This document shows positions 1 to 8,044 of a DNA stretch of 43,434 nucleotides, piece by piece (positions within the stretch are counted from its first letter, which is position 1; the number at the start of each line of letters is the position of its first letter). The stretch lies in assembly GCF_000787835.1 (NCBI RefSeq), contig NZ_BBPP01000029.1, positions 1 through 43,434 of the forward strand, given 5' to 3'. Below the pieces are notes generated by a model, which had not been told where the DNA came from, did not search any database, and saw nothing but the letters and a program-made list of their open reading frames with translations. Both the position numbers and the translations under genes were made by a program. This DNA comes from Streptacidiphilus melanogenes. Its GTDB lineage: Bacteria > Actinomycetota > Actinomycetes > Streptomycetales > Streptomycetaceae.

Positions 1-1257
1 GCCAACGGCTGGTCGGGCTCGACGAGTTCGCCGGGCCCACTGGGCTCGGTGGGTTCAGTGGGTTCATTGGGTTCGCCCGGTTCGCTGGAGGCCGCCGAGC
101 GGTCGGTCGTCGACGGGCACCCCTACCACCCGTGCTGCCGCAGCCGTCCCGGCTTCACCGTCGCCGACCAGCTCGCCTTCGCCCCCGAGCACGGAGCCGA
201 CGTCGCCCTGGAGCTGTTCGCGCTGCTGCCCGAGCGCACGCTCGCCGTAGGGGACTGGCCCGCGTGGCTGCGGGACGACCGCGGCGCGACACTGCTGCCC
301 GTCCACCCATGGCAGGCCCGGGAGGTGCTGCCGGGCCTCGGCCTCTCGCCCACCGACCTCGCCCCCACCGGTCGCACCTTGCCCGCCGCGCCGCTGATGT
401 CGGTGCGCACCCTCGCCCCGCTCGACGGCGGCCCACACCTGAAGACCTCGCTCTCGCTGCGGATGACCTCGGCCGTCCGGGACATCTCCGCCGGTTCGGT
501 GCGCAACGCGCCCGCGATCTCCGCTCTGCTGGAGCGCCTGGTCGCGCCGCTGAAGGGCTCGCTGCGCATCACCCGCAACCTGGCGGCGGCCGCCGCCCTG
601 GTCGACGGCGAACCCTGTGCCGACCTCGCAGTGATCGCCCGCGAGTCCCCGTCGGCGGTCCTGCGACCCGGTGAGCGCGTCATCCCCCTGGCGGCCCTGG
701 CCGTCCACCCGCCGAGGACCGAGGATCCGGCCGCCTGGCTGCGCGCCTTCGCGCGCCTCACCTGGCCGCCGCTGCTGTCGCTGTGGGACGGCGGCGTCGC
801 GCTCGAAGCGCACGGTCAGAACCTGCTGCTCGTCCTGGACGGCGCCGACCGCCCGGTGCGGCTCGTGTACCGCGACCTGAACGACATCCGGGTCAGCCCG
901 GAGCGCCTGGCTCATCACGCACATGGCGGCGGCTCCGGACGAGCTCTGCCCGTCACCGGGCACGTGATCAGCGACGACCCGCTGGTACTGCGCCGCAAAC
1001 TGCTGGGTTCCCTGGTCGGCAGCGCCTTCGGCGGCCTTGTCTCCGGATACGGAGGGGGCGACCGAGACCTCGAGAACCGCCTGTGGCGGGTGGTCGCCGC
1101 CGAGGCGCGACATTCGGCGGCCGAGCTGCTCCACGACCCGGCGGACCGCCGCGCGCTGCTTGAGGAACCGCTGCCGGTCAAGGCACTGGCCCTGATGCGG
1201 CTGGACGGCCGGACGGCCGGGGACCGGTGGACGGAGGTGCCGAACCCGCTCGCCTGA
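1..1257 (+). CDS. IucA/IucC-family (NIS) siderophore synthetase, 5' end cut by window edge
   Basis: The reading frame is open from base 1, so the true start lies outside the window and about 418 C-terminal codons are present. NRPS-independent siderophore synthetases use ATP to join a carboxylate to an amine or hydroxylamine. The family motifs visible are GHPYHPC followed by a basic stretch, HPWQ, a TSLSLRMTSA segment, EAHGQN and RD in the C-terminal ferric-reductase-like (FhuF-like) part, and a final VKALALMRL. The frame carries an odd Gly-Ser-Val/Leu/Pro tripeptide repeat just before GHPYHPC (codons at 43-87). An iron-box-preceded gene follows 123 bp downstream on the same strand, which fits an iron-regulated locus. 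The substrate cannot be told from this fragment. Confidence 0.9.
   Translation, partial: ANGWSGSTSSPGPLGSVGSVGSLGSPGSLEAAERSVVDGHPYHPCCRSRPGFTVADQLAFAPEHGADVALELFALLPERTLAVGDWPAWLRDDRGATLLPVHPWQAREVLPGLGLSPTDLAPTGRTLPAAPLMSVRTLAPLDGGPHLKTSLSLRMTSAVRDISAGSVRNAPAISALLERLVAPLKGSLRITRNLAAAAALVDGEPCADLAVIARESPSAVLRPGERVIPLAALAVHPPRTEDPAAWLRAFARLTWPPLLSLWDGGVALEAHGQNLLLVLDGADRPVRLVYRDLNDIRVSPERLAHHAHGGGSGRALPVTGHVISDDPLVLRRKLLGSLVGSAFGGLVSGYGGGDRDLENRLWRVVAAEARHSAAELLHDPADRRALLEEPLPVKALALMRLDGRTAGDRWTEVPNPLA
43..87 (+). repeat. 9-bp tandem array, in frame (GS-V/L/P repeats)
   Basis: Five consecutive 9-bp units of the form GGYTCRSTG/CCC encode Gly-Ser-(Val/Val/Leu/Pro/Leu). The array sits in a surface-loop position of the siderophore synthetase, directly before its GHPYHP motif. 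It resembles other 9-bp arrays in this window. Confidence 0.8.
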
Positions 1258-1358
1258 TCCGTTGATCCGTGGTCCACCTCGGACGCCACGGCTGCACAGC
1301 TCCGAGGCGGCTCTGAGGTGACTCTCAGACGGTGCCCCTCCGCTGGACAGTGGTGATG

Positions 1359-1377
1359 TTGGTAAGGCTAACCTTGC
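1359..1377 (+). promoter_or_regulatory. Putative iron box (DmdR1/IdeR-type operator)
   Basis: The core AGGCTAACCT is identical to the centre of the DmdR1/IdeR consensus TTAGGTTAGGCTAACCTAA, and about 14 of 19 positions agree over the whole site. It ends three bases before the GTG of the sucrase/ferredoxin-like gene. A repressor bound here would cover the promoter or the transcript start itself. The spacing suggests a leaderless or nearly leaderless mRNA. Confidence 0.7.
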
Positions 1378-1380
1378 CTG

Positions 1381-2304
1381 GTGAGCATCTGTGCGAGAGT
1401 GTCGGAGGAGCTGGCGGAACCGCTGGCCGGCAGCGCGCCGCGGGCCGCCGCCTGGCTGCTGATCGAGCAGTCCGGCCCGTGGGGGCCGCGCGCCCTCACC
1501 GAGAGCCACTTCCACCCCGAACTCGGCCGCGAACTGCAGGAGCTCACCCGCGGCACCGGCGTCGAGATCGCGCTGATCCGCCGCCCCGGCAAGCACGCCG
1601 ACCGGCCGCCGACCGGTGAGCGCGCCGTCTACCTCGCCCACACCGCACCGGGCCGCAGCTGGATCCGCGCCACCCATCTGGCCGACCCGCACGTGCTGCG
1701 CGACCTCGACTTCGCCGCGATCGGCGCGGGCGACCACGGCGACTTCGGCGCCTCCTACGAGGGCGACCCGCTCGCCCTCGTCTGCACCAACGGCCGACGC
1801 GACCGCTGCTGCGCGCTGCTCGGCCGCCCGCTCGCGAGCGAGCTCGCCGCCGCCGGCCACGCCCAGGTCTGGGAGGTCACCCACCTCGGCGGTCACCGCT
1901 TCGCACCGACCATGCTGGTCCTGCCCTACGGCTTCACCTACGGCCGGCTGACCCCGCCCGACGCCAAGGAGGTCCTGGAGGCGACCCACCACGGCCGCAT
2001 CGTCCCTGAGTTCTGCCGCGGCCGCTCCTTCTGGGACCGCCCCGGCCAGGCCGCCGAGCTGGCGGTCCGCCAGAACTACGCGATCGACGATGCCGAGGCG
2101 CTGACGGTCGTCCAGGCCGCCGACCCTGTCGCCGCCGACACCTGGACCGTCCACGTCCACCACACCGACGGCCGTTCCTGGCAGGCCGGAATCCACCGCT
2201 CCGCTGCCACCCCGGCCCGGCCCGAGAGCTGCCTGAAGGCCCCCACCACGCCCGACCGCTACGACGTGATCTCCCTCGCCCCTCTGACCGCCGCAGCCGC
2301 CTGA
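1381..2304 (+). CDS. Sucrase/ferredoxin-like (Suc_Fer-like) family protein
   Basis: This 307-residue protein matches the Suc_Fer-like family of thioredoxin-fold [2Fe-2S] proteins. The diagnostic segment CTNGRRDRCCA supplies Cys135, Cys143 and Cys144, and HLGGHRFAPT supplies His168 and His172, all candidate cluster ligands. The GTG start is chosen because the N-terminus (a Cys near residue 4, then EPLAGSA and a WLLIEQ-GPWG segment) fits the family's usual beginning. No Shine-Dalgarno sequence is possible because the iron box abuts the start. Placement after a siderophore synthetase and behind an iron box suggests a role in iron homeostasis, for example reductive iron release or an iron-sparing redox step. 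That role is inference. Confidence 0.85.
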   Translation: MSICARVSEELAEPLAGSAPRAAAWLLIEQSGPWGPRALTESHFHPELGRELQELTRGTGVEIALIRRPGKHADRPPTGERAVYLAHTAPGRSWIRATHLADPHVLRDLDFAAIGAGDHGDFGASYEGDPLALVCTNGRRDRCCALLGRPLASELAAAGHAQVWEVTHLGGHRFAPTMLVLPYGFTYGRLTPPDAKEVLEATHHGRIVPEFCRGRSFWDRPGQAAELAVRQNYAIDDAEALTVVQAADPVAADTWTVHVHHTDGRSWQAGIHRSAATPARPESCLKAPTTPDRYDVISLAPLTAAAA

Positions 2305-2320
2305 CGGCGGTCGCCGGCCC

Positions 2321-2347
2321 GGGCCCGGCGCCGCCGGCGCCGGGCCC
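2321..2347 (+). terminator. Hairpin terminator after Suc_Fer-like gene
   Basis: A perfect 12-bp inverted repeat (GGGCCCGGCGCC and its complement) with a 3-nt loop begins 16 bases after the stop codon. There is no T-run, which is usual for high-GC actinobacteria. Confidence 0.7.
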
Positions 2348-2414
2348 CAACGGTGCCCTGGTGCGGTGTCCTTATGCGCTTGCTTTCGAGCGGCTGCTCG
2401 CCTTGGCTCGAGCC

Positions 2415-3008
2415 GTGACAGAGAAACCGACCCTGCTGCGGACCGACCGCCTCCTCCTGCGCCCCTGGCGCGAGACCGACCTCGCCCCCTGGGCGGCCAT
2501 GAACGCCGACCCCGAGGTCCGGCAACACCTGGGCGGGGTGATGACGCGGGACCAGAGCGACGCGTCCGTGCGCCGCTTCCAGGAGGAGTTCGCGGCGCGC
2601 GGCTACGGATGGTGGGCCGTCGAGGTCCGCGAGAGCGGTGCCTTCGTCGGGTTCGCCGGGCTGGACGACGTGGACGAGGAGATGCCGTTCACGGGGGTGG
2701 AGATCGGCTGGCGGCTCGACCGTTCGGCGTGGGGGCACGGCTACGCCACGGAGGCCGCGCTCGCGTGCCTGGACTTCGGCTTCGAGCAGCTCGGACTCGA
2801 CGGGATCCTCGCCCTCACGACCGTCGGCAACCTTCGGTCGCAGGCCGTGATGCGCCGGATCGGCATGACCCGCGACCCCGCCGAGGACTTCGACGACCCG
2901 ACCGTGCCGGACGGGCCGCTCCGGGCGAACGTGGTCTACCGGATCAGTCGGGAACGGCGCCGAAGGGATGCCGCACGTCAAGCCGGTCAGGCGCGTCGTG
3001 GCCGGTGA
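2415..3008 (+). CDS. GNAT N-acetyltransferase, RimJ/RimL type
   Basis: The family signature starts with LLRTDRLLLRPWRETDLAPW and continues through an EIGWRLDRSAWGHGYATEAALA acetyl-CoA-binding loop to a VGNLRSQAVMRRIGM segment. The RimJ/RimL group acetylates protein N-termini or small amines; the substrate here is unknown. GTG 2415 is preferred because the conserved fold begins at once after it, while the frame upstream is uncharacteristic. The Arg/Ala-rich tail ends inside a 9-bp tandem array that supplies the TGA. The gene is convergent with the downstream response regulator. Confidence 0.85.
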   Translation: MTEKPTLLRTDRLLLRPWRETDLAPWAAMNADPEVRQHLGGVMTRDQSDASVRRFQEEFAARGYGWWAVEVRESGAFVGFAGLDDVDEEMPFTGVEIGWRLDRSAWGHGYATEAALACLDFGFEQLGLDGILALTTVGNLRSQAVMRRIGMTRDPAEDFDDPTVPDGPLRANVVYRISRERRRRDAARQAGQARRGR

Positions 3009-3081
3009 AGCCCGCGGAGGCCGGTGAAGCCGGTGATGCCGGTCGGGCACCTCGTCCCGGTGAGGCCGGCGAGGCCGGTCA
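3000..3081. repeat. 9-bp tandem array between two convergent genes
   Basis: Units resembling GGCCGGTGA repeat at exact 9-bp spacing from about 3019 to 3081, with an outlying copy at 3000-3008. The stop codon of the acetyltransferase (3006-3008) and the stop of the response regulator on the other strand (3079-3081) both lie within array units. Confidence 0.8.
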
Positions 3082-3783
3082 GGCCGCGCGGTAGCGGTGC
3101 TCCGGGCGGCCGGTGGAGCCGTAGCGGAGTTCGAGACGGGCCATGCCCTCGCGGACCAGGTAGGAGAGGTAGCGCTGGGCCGTCGCCCGGGAGACGCCGG
3201 TGAGCTCGGCGACCTCGGCAGCCGAGAGGTCACGCCGGGCGGTGCGGACGGCGTCGCGGACCAGGGCGAGGGTCGGCGCGGAGTGGCCCTTCGGCGGCAC
3301 CGTCGGGAGCGGCGCGGCGCGGCCCGCGCTGAAGAGCGCGTCGACGTCCGCCTGGTCGGTCTCCTCCGCGTCGACCAGCGCGTCCATCCGCTGCCGCAGT
3401 TCGGCGTAGGCGACCAGCCGCTGTTCGAACGCGGCGAAGCCGAACGGCTTGACGAGATAGCCGACCGCGCCGAGCTGCATGGCCTCGCGCACCGAGTGCA
3501 GGTCGCGCGCGGCCGTGATCATGATCGCGTCGGGGCGTCCCGCGTGGGTGACCGCCAGGTCGGGCGGCTGCGCGGCAAGGCGGCGCAACAGGTCGAGGCC
3601 GGTGCCGTCCGGCAGGTAGATGTCGAGCAGCAGCAAATCCGGGTGGAGCGCGCGGACGGCCTCCTCCGCCGCGGCCACGCTCGCCACCTGCCCCGCGACC
3701 TCGAAGCCGGGCACCTTGGCGACGTACGCCGCGTGGATGCCGCTCACCCGGAAGTCGTCGTCCACGACCAGGGTTCTGATCAC
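3079..3783 (-). CDS. CitB/DctR-type response regulator
   Basis: This 234-residue regulator has an N-terminal receiver domain with acidic residues 8-10, phospho-acceptor Asp54 (LLLDIYLPDG), the ITA switch segment and Lys in VKPF. A C-terminal helix-turn-helix (SAAEVAELTGVSRATAQRYLSYLVREG) follows, as in CitB/DpiA/DcuR regulators. The GTG start overlaps the TGA of the upstream kinase gene (GTGA at 3780-3783), so the two are translationally coupled. Paired CitA/DcuS kinases sense dicarboxylates or citrate; the neighbouring symporter is a plausible target. The C-terminal end falls in a 9-bp array. Confidence 0.9.
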   Translation of the reverse strand: MIRTLVVDDDFRVSGIHAAYVAKVPGFEVAGQVASVAAAEEAVRALHPDLLLLDIYLPDGTGLDLLRRLAAQPPDLAVTHAGRPDAIMITAARDLHSVREAMQLGAVGYLVKPFGFAAFEQRLVAYAELRQRMDALVDAEETDQADVDALFSAGRAAPLPTVPPKGHSAPTLALVRDAVRTARRDLSAAEVAELTGVSRATAQRYLSYLVREGMARLELRYGSTGRPEHRYRAA

Positions 3784-5540
3784 CAGCGCGTCCTTCCCGA
3801 GTTCGGTCCTGCTGTCGTGCTTCTTCCCGCGTTCCCCGCGCCCACCGCGTTCCCCGCAGCCGCCGCATTCTCCGGGGGCACCGGAGGCGCGGCGATGAAC
3901 ACCGCTCCGAGCGGGGCCGGTTCCGTGTCGGGCAGCGGCAGGCGGACGGTGAAGACCGCCCCCTCGCCCTCGCTCACCGTGATCTCGCCTCCGTGCCGGG
4001 TGACCAGTCGGTGGACCATGGCCAGGCCGAGCCCGCGGCGGGCGGTCCCACGGTCGGGCCGGGTCGACCAGCCGTCCTCGAAGATGTGCGCGCGGGCTTC
4101 GTCGGGAACCCCGGGACCATTGTCCGAGACGCGGACCGTGATCTCGTCCCCGCTCTCCCGGATCAGCAGCTCGACCTCGGCCGGACCGCTCGCGGCGCGC
4201 CCGCCGCCGAGCGCCGGGGTGGCGGTGGCGTCGACGGCGTTGTCCAGCAGGTTGCCGACGACGGTGAGCAGCCGCCGCAGATGGCCCGGCTCGGCGCCGA
4301 GCTTGGACGCCGGGTCCAGTGTGAGCCGCACACCGCGCTCGGCGGCGACGGTGCACTTGGCCACGATCAGACCGACCATCAGCGAGTTGGCGATCCGTTC
4401 GCGGATCTCCGCCGCCTGCGTCCGGTCCGTCGAGGCCAGCTCGACCGCGTACTCGAGCGCCTGCTCCTGCTCGCCGAGCTCCAGCAGCCCGGCGAGGGTG
4501 TGCATCCGGTTCGCGAACTCGTGCTGCTGCGCACGCAGCGCGTCGGTCAGGCCCCGCACGGAGTCGAGCTCGCGCAGCATGCCGACGATCTCGGTGCGGT
4601 CGCGGACGGTGACCACCGCGCCCAGGGCGCGGCCGTGCAGCACCACCGGCATCCGGTTGATCGCCAGACAGTGGCTGTCGGTGAGGACGTGGATCTCGTC
4701 CGGTCCCAGCTCGCCCGCCAGGGCCCGTCGCAGGCGGCCCTCGGGCAGCAGGTCCTCCAGTCGGCAGCCCAGCGCGGTGCCGAGGCCGAGCAGGCGCCGG
4801 GCCTCGTCGTTGACCACGCTCACCTTGTCGCTCTGGTCGAAGGCGACCACGCCCTCGCGGATGCCGTGCAGCATCGCCTCGCGGTCCTGCAGCAGCCCGG
4901 CGATCTCCTCCAACTCCAGCCCGAAGGTGGTCCGCTTGAGTCGCCAGGCCAGCGCGTAGGAGGCCAGCACGCCGACGGCCAGCGCGATGCCGATGTAGAG
5001 CGCGAAGACGGACAGCTCGTTCAGCAGGCTGGGAACCACGTCCCGCTCGTCGATGCCGACGGAGACCTCGCCGATGATCCGCCCCGAGGAGTCCCGGAGC
5101 GGAGTCCGGGCGTTGGCGGACCGTCCCCGCGACCCGTTGTCGATGAAGAAGTGGTCGTGCCCGTCCAGGGCCACGACGGGCTCGGTGACGGCCTGGCCGA
5201 TCTCGCCCACGATCGGATGGGAGTGCCGGACGTGCCGGCGGTCGATCACCACGACGTAGCGGGCCCGCGCGGCGTTCATGATCCGGGTGGCGGCCGTCTG
5301 GACCGGGCCGTGCGGGCCCCGGCCCGGATCTCCGGCACTCATGGCCGCGACGATCTGCGGGTCAGCGGCGGCGATCTCCGCGATGGAGAGCGCGCGTTGC
5401 TCGTTGACGTGGTCGATCTGGGACCGCTGCGCGAAGCCCAGCAGCACGAGGCCGACGACGCTGGTCACGGCGAGGATCATGAGTTGGCTCACCAGGATCC
5501 GGCCGGAGAGCTTGCGCCGCGAGAACAAGTCGGCCTCCAA
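3780..5540 (-). CDS. CitA/DcuS-type sensor histidine kinase
   Basis: This 586-residue membrane kinase has a short N-terminal cytoplasmic segment, a first membrane helix (about residues 17-37), a periplasmic PASTA-free sensor domain of CitA/DcuS type containing RYVVVIDRRHVRHSHP, and a second helix near 178-200. A cytoplasmic PAS domain follows, then a SpoOB-type H-box (QQHEFANRMHTLAGLLELG), and an ATPase domain with GNLLDNAVDA, SDNGPGVP and GLGLAMV. Such kinases detect extracellular carboxylates. The last 30 or so residues are Ala/Gly/Asn-rich and come from a 9-bp tandem array. It sits downstream of the acetate-type symporter on the same strand and overlaps its regulator gene. Confidence 0.92.
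   Translation of the reverse strand: MEADLFSRRKLSGRILVSQLMILAVTSVVGLVLLGFAQRSQIDHVNEQRALSIAEIAAADPQIVAAMSAGDPGRGPHGPVQTAATRIMNAARARYVVVIDRRHVRHSHPIVGEIGQAVTEPVVALDGHDHFFIDNGSRGRSANARTPLRDSSGRIIGEVSVGIDERDVVPSLLNELSVFALYIGIALAVGVLASYALAWRLKRTTFGLELEEIAGLLQDREAMLHGIREGVVAFDQSDKVSVVNDEARRLLGLGTALGCRLEDLLPEGRLRRALAGELGPDEIHVLTDSHCLAINRMPVVLHGRALGAVVTVRDRTEIVGMLRELDSVRGLTDALRAQQHEFANRMHTLAGLLELGEQEQALEYAVELASTDRTQAAEIRERIANSLMVGLIVAKCTVAAERGVRLTLDPASKLGAEPGHLRRLLTVVGNLLDNAVDATATPALGGGRAASGPAEVELLIRESGDEITVRVSDNGPGVPDEARAHIFEDGWSTRPDRGTARRGLGLAMVHRLVTRHGGEITVSEGEGAVFTVRLPLPDTEPAPLGAVFIAAPPVPPENAAAAGNAVGAGNAGRSTTAGPNSGRTRW
3823..3876 (-). repeat. 9-bp tandem array encoding the kinase tail
   Basis: Six 9-bp units of the form TTCCCCGCG are read on the minus strand as repeats of Ala-Gly-Asn type. 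They form the non-conserved C-terminal tail of the sensor kinase. Confidence 0.7.
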
Positions 5541-5716
5541 CCGGGGTGAACTGGGGCGAAAGCCCCGTTGCCACGCCCATGTCCCGGCGATTGTGCCTGG
5601 TGAGGCGGCCCTTGCCTACCCCCGTCACCGTGCGCAGAATGCGCAGAACCCTCGGTAACGCGAGAAATGCACAACTCCCACACTCCTGAGGCCGGTGGGA
5701 GCTACGCTGGAAGTCA

Positions 5717-5752
5717 GCCCCCGGGCGCGCCTCCCCCGTCGCGCCCGGGGGC
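5717..5752 (-). terminator. Hairpin terminator after symporter gene
   Basis: A perfect 13-bp inverted repeat (GCCCCCGGGCGCG at 5717-5729, its complement at 5740-5752) has a 10-nt loop. It lies between the symporter stop and the next minus-strand gene, so it probably separates the symporter operon from the downstream kinase operon. Confidence 0.7.
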
Positions 5753-5756
5753 CCCG

Positions 5757-5796
5757 CTGTTCCGTGCCGTTCCCCGTTGTTCCGTGCTGTTCCGCA
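5757..5796. repeat. 10-bp tandem array
   Basis: Four degenerate 10-bp units of CTGTTCCGTG type lie between the symporter stop codon and its terminator hairpin. Confidence 0.6.
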
Positions 5797-5820
5797 TCGT
5801 CCAGCCCGAGGCGGGGGCGT

Positions 5821-7380
5821 TCAGACCGCGCCGGCGCCGGTGAGCGCCCTGACCTCCAGCTCCGCGTAGGCGTCGGCCTCGGCCCGCTCGCGCGAGGTCA
5901 CCGTGCCCAGCCAACCGGCCAGGAACCCGCACGGCACCGAGACCAACCCGGGGTTCTGCAAGGGGAACCAGTCGAAGTGCTCGGTGGGGAAGATCGCGGC
6001 CGCGTTGCCCGAGACCACGGGCGAGAGCACCACCAGGGCCAGCGCGGGGATCAGCCCGCCCCAGATCGCCCAGGCCGCGCCGCGCGTGGTGAACCGTCGC
6101 CAGAACAGGGTGAACAGCAGCGCCGGCAGATTGGCGGAGGCCGCGACCGCGAAGGCCAGCGCGACCAGCGTCGCCACGTTCAGTTTCTGGGCGTACAGGC
6201 TCAGGCCTATGGCGACACCGCCGATGACGACGGCCGCGATCCGGGCCACCGCCACCTCCTGCCGTTCGGTCCGCGGCTTCTCCTCCGGGCGACGGAAGGT
6301 GTGGGCCCACAGGTCATGGGCGAAGGAGGCGGAGGAGGCCATGGTCAGCCCGGCCACCACCGCGAGGATGGTGGCGAAGGCGACGGCCGAGGTCACACCG
6401 AAGAGAACCGTTCCGCCGAGCGAGTCGGCCAACTGCGGCACCGCCGTGTTGCCCGCACTGTTGGCGGCCTTGATCGCGGGCGCGCCGATCAGCGCGGCGG
6501 CGCCGAGGCCGAGCACGATCGTCATCAGGTAGAACGCCCCGACCAGGCCGACCGCCCACATCACCGAGCGCCGGGCGGCCCGCGCCGTCGGGACGGTGTA
6601 GAAGCGGGAGAGGATGTGCGGCAGTCCGGCCGTCCCCAGCACCAGGGCCAGACCCAGGCTGACGAAGTCGAGTTGGTCGGTCAACCCGTGACCGAAGCGC
6701 AGCCCCGGCAGGAGGTAGGCATTTCCGTGGCCGCTGCCCTGGGCGGCGGAGCGCATCAGCGAGCCGACGTCACCGTGGAAACGGAGCAGGACCAGAGCGG
6801 TCAGCAGAACCGTTCCGCTCAGCAGGAGCACGCACTTGACGATCTGGATCCAGGTGGTGGCCTTCATGCCGCCCACCGTCACGTAGAAGACCATCAGCAC
6901 GCCGACGCCGACGATCGATCCGGCCCGCGCACTCGGGGAGTGAAGGTTCAGCAGCAACGAGACCAGCGTGCCCGCGCCCACCATCTGCCCCAGCAGGTAG
7001 AGCAGCGAGATCACGATCCCGGAGACCCCGGCCGCGATCCGGACCGGACGCTCCCGCAGCCGCATCGTCAGCACGTCGGCCAGCGTGTACCGGCCGCAGT
7101 TGCGGACCAGTTCGGCGACGAGCATCAGCACCAGCAGCCAGGCCACCATGAAGCCGATGGTGTACAGCAGCCCGTCGTAGCCGTACAGCGCGATCAGCCC
7201 GGTGACGCCGAGGAAGGACGCGGCGGACATGTAGTCGCCGCTGATGGCGAAACCGTTCTGCATCGGACTGAAGTCGCGCCCTGCTGCGTAGAAGTCCTCC
7301 GCGGCACGGCTGCGACGGCCGGCCCAGAAGGTGATGCCCAGCGTCACCAGGACGACGAACGCGAAGAGGCCTGCGGCCAT
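5821..7380 (-). CDS. actP: Sodium/solute symporter, cation-acetate (ActP) type
   Basis: This 519-residue polytopic protein of the SSS family has about 13 membrane helices. The ActP-like signatures are RRSRAAEDFYAAGRDFSPMQNGFAISGDYMSAASFLG near the N-terminus, DVLTMRLRERPVRI, and GTAGLPHILSRFYTVPTARAAR. The family takes up acetate and other short carboxylates with sodium or protons. The ATG at 7380 is chosen because GGAGG lies seven bases upstream; a TTG two codons earlier is the alternative. It follows a DUF485 gene, the usual partner in acs-yjcH-actP operons. Two two-component systems flank it. Confidence 0.93.
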   Translation of the reverse strand: MAAGLFAFVVLVTLGITFWAGRRSRAAEDFYAAGRDFSPMQNGFAISGDYMSAASFLGVTGLIALYGYDGLLYTIGFMVAWLLVLMLVAELVRNCGRYTLADVLTMRLRERPVRIAAGVSGIVISLLYLLGQMVGAGTLVSLLLNLHSPSARAGSIVGVGVLMVFYVTVGGMKATTWIQIVKCVLLLSGTVLLTALVLLRFHGDVGSLMRSAAQGSGHGNAYLLPGLRFGHGLTDQLDFVSLGLALVLGTAGLPHILSRFYTVPTARAARRSVMWAVGLVGAFYLMTIVLGLGAAALIGAPAIKAANSAGNTAVPQLADSLGGTVLFGVTSAVAFATILAVVAGLTMASSASFAHDLWAHTFRRPEEKPRTERQEVAVARIAAVVIGGVAIGLSLYAQKLNVATLVALAFAVAASANLPALLFTLFWRRFTTRGAAWAIWGGLIPALALVVLSPVVSGNAAAIFPTEHFDWFPLQNPGLVSVPCGFLAGWLGTVTSRERAEADAYAELEVRALTGAGAV

Positions 7381-7423
7381 GGTCAATCCTCCCTCGTGGG
7401 GCCCGCCGCGCTCCGCGGCGGCC

Positions 7424-7993
7424 TCACCGGAGTCGGTCCTGGGTCTCCCAGCGCAGGCCGAGCGCGGCGCGGTCCCGATGGGCGCGGGCGTGCCGGGCGT
7501 ACAGCCAGGTGAGCAGGAAGGTGCTGGCGAACTGGAGCAACCCCAGCAGCCAGGCGGTGTTGAACGGTCCCGCGATCGGACGCGCCATCAACTGCGGCGC
7601 GGAGACGGCCAGCACGACATAGAGCAGGTACCACAGCAAGAAGGCGGCGGTGGCGGGCAGCACGAACCGTCGGTACCGGGCTCGGATCTCTTGGAACTCC
7701 GGACTCTCGTGGACGGCCCGGTAGATGGCGGCCCGGTCGGGGGCGTCATGGGCGGGAGCGTCATGGGCGGCGTCCACGCCCGCGTCAGGAGGTGGGCTGG
7801 TGTCCGCGTCGGCCGGTGCACCGCCGTGCTCGTCGACCCCGAGGGGCTCACGCTCGCGCCGCTGATCCTGTCTCTCCCGCGCCTCGGACGGCGCGGACCA
7901 CCAGTCGAAGGACCCTTCCCCCGGCGACCTCGACGGCTCAGCCGTCGACAGTTGTTCGGCCGATGACTCGGCGGCCAGTTCTTGAGGACTCAC
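7424..7993 (-). CDS. DUF485 membrane protein (YjcH-like), partner of the symporter
   Basis: The C-terminal half has the DUF485 pattern: ESPEFQEIRARYRRFVLPATAAFLLWYLLYVVLA, a second helix near LLGLLQFASTFLLTWLY, then YARHARAHRD. DUF485 proteins accompany acetate symporters and are inner-membrane proteins of unknown mechanism. The first 80 or so residues are Asp/Glu/Ala/Pro-rich and probably disordered, longer than in the enterobacterial form. The GTG at 7993 is uncertain because no strong ribosome site is visible; the frame runs on to 8023. The gene ends 43 bases before the symporter start, which suggests one transcript. Confidence 0.85.
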   Translation of the reverse strand: MSPQELAAESSAEQLSTAEPSRSPGEGSFDWWSAPSEARERQDQRREREPLGVDEHGGAPADADTSPPPDAGVDAAHDAPAHDAPDRAAIYRAVHESPEFQEIRARYRRFVLPATAAFLLWYLLYVVLAVSAPQLMARPIAGPFNTAWLLGLLQFASTFLLTWLYARHARAHRDRAALGLRWETQDRLR

Positions 7994-8044
7994 GTCACAA
8001 GAATGGGCAGCCCACCGACCCACCGTGGCCCGGTGTACGGACGT

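Noticed and set aside
1312-1329. TCTGAG/CTCAGA inverted repeat as terminator of the siderophore synthetase
   Set aside because: A 6-bp AT/GC-mixed stem is too weak for a terminator in this genome and may be chance.
64-2196. 710-codon open frame on the minus strand opposite the siderophore synthetase and Suc_Fer-like genes
   Set aside because: It is antisense to two genes with clear family motifs, has Gly/Arg/Ala-biased composition and no domain. Long antisense frames are expected at this GC content.
3097-4959. 620-codon plus-strand frame over the response regulator and kinase
   Set aside because: It is a shadow of two well-supported minus-strand genes with no conserved features.
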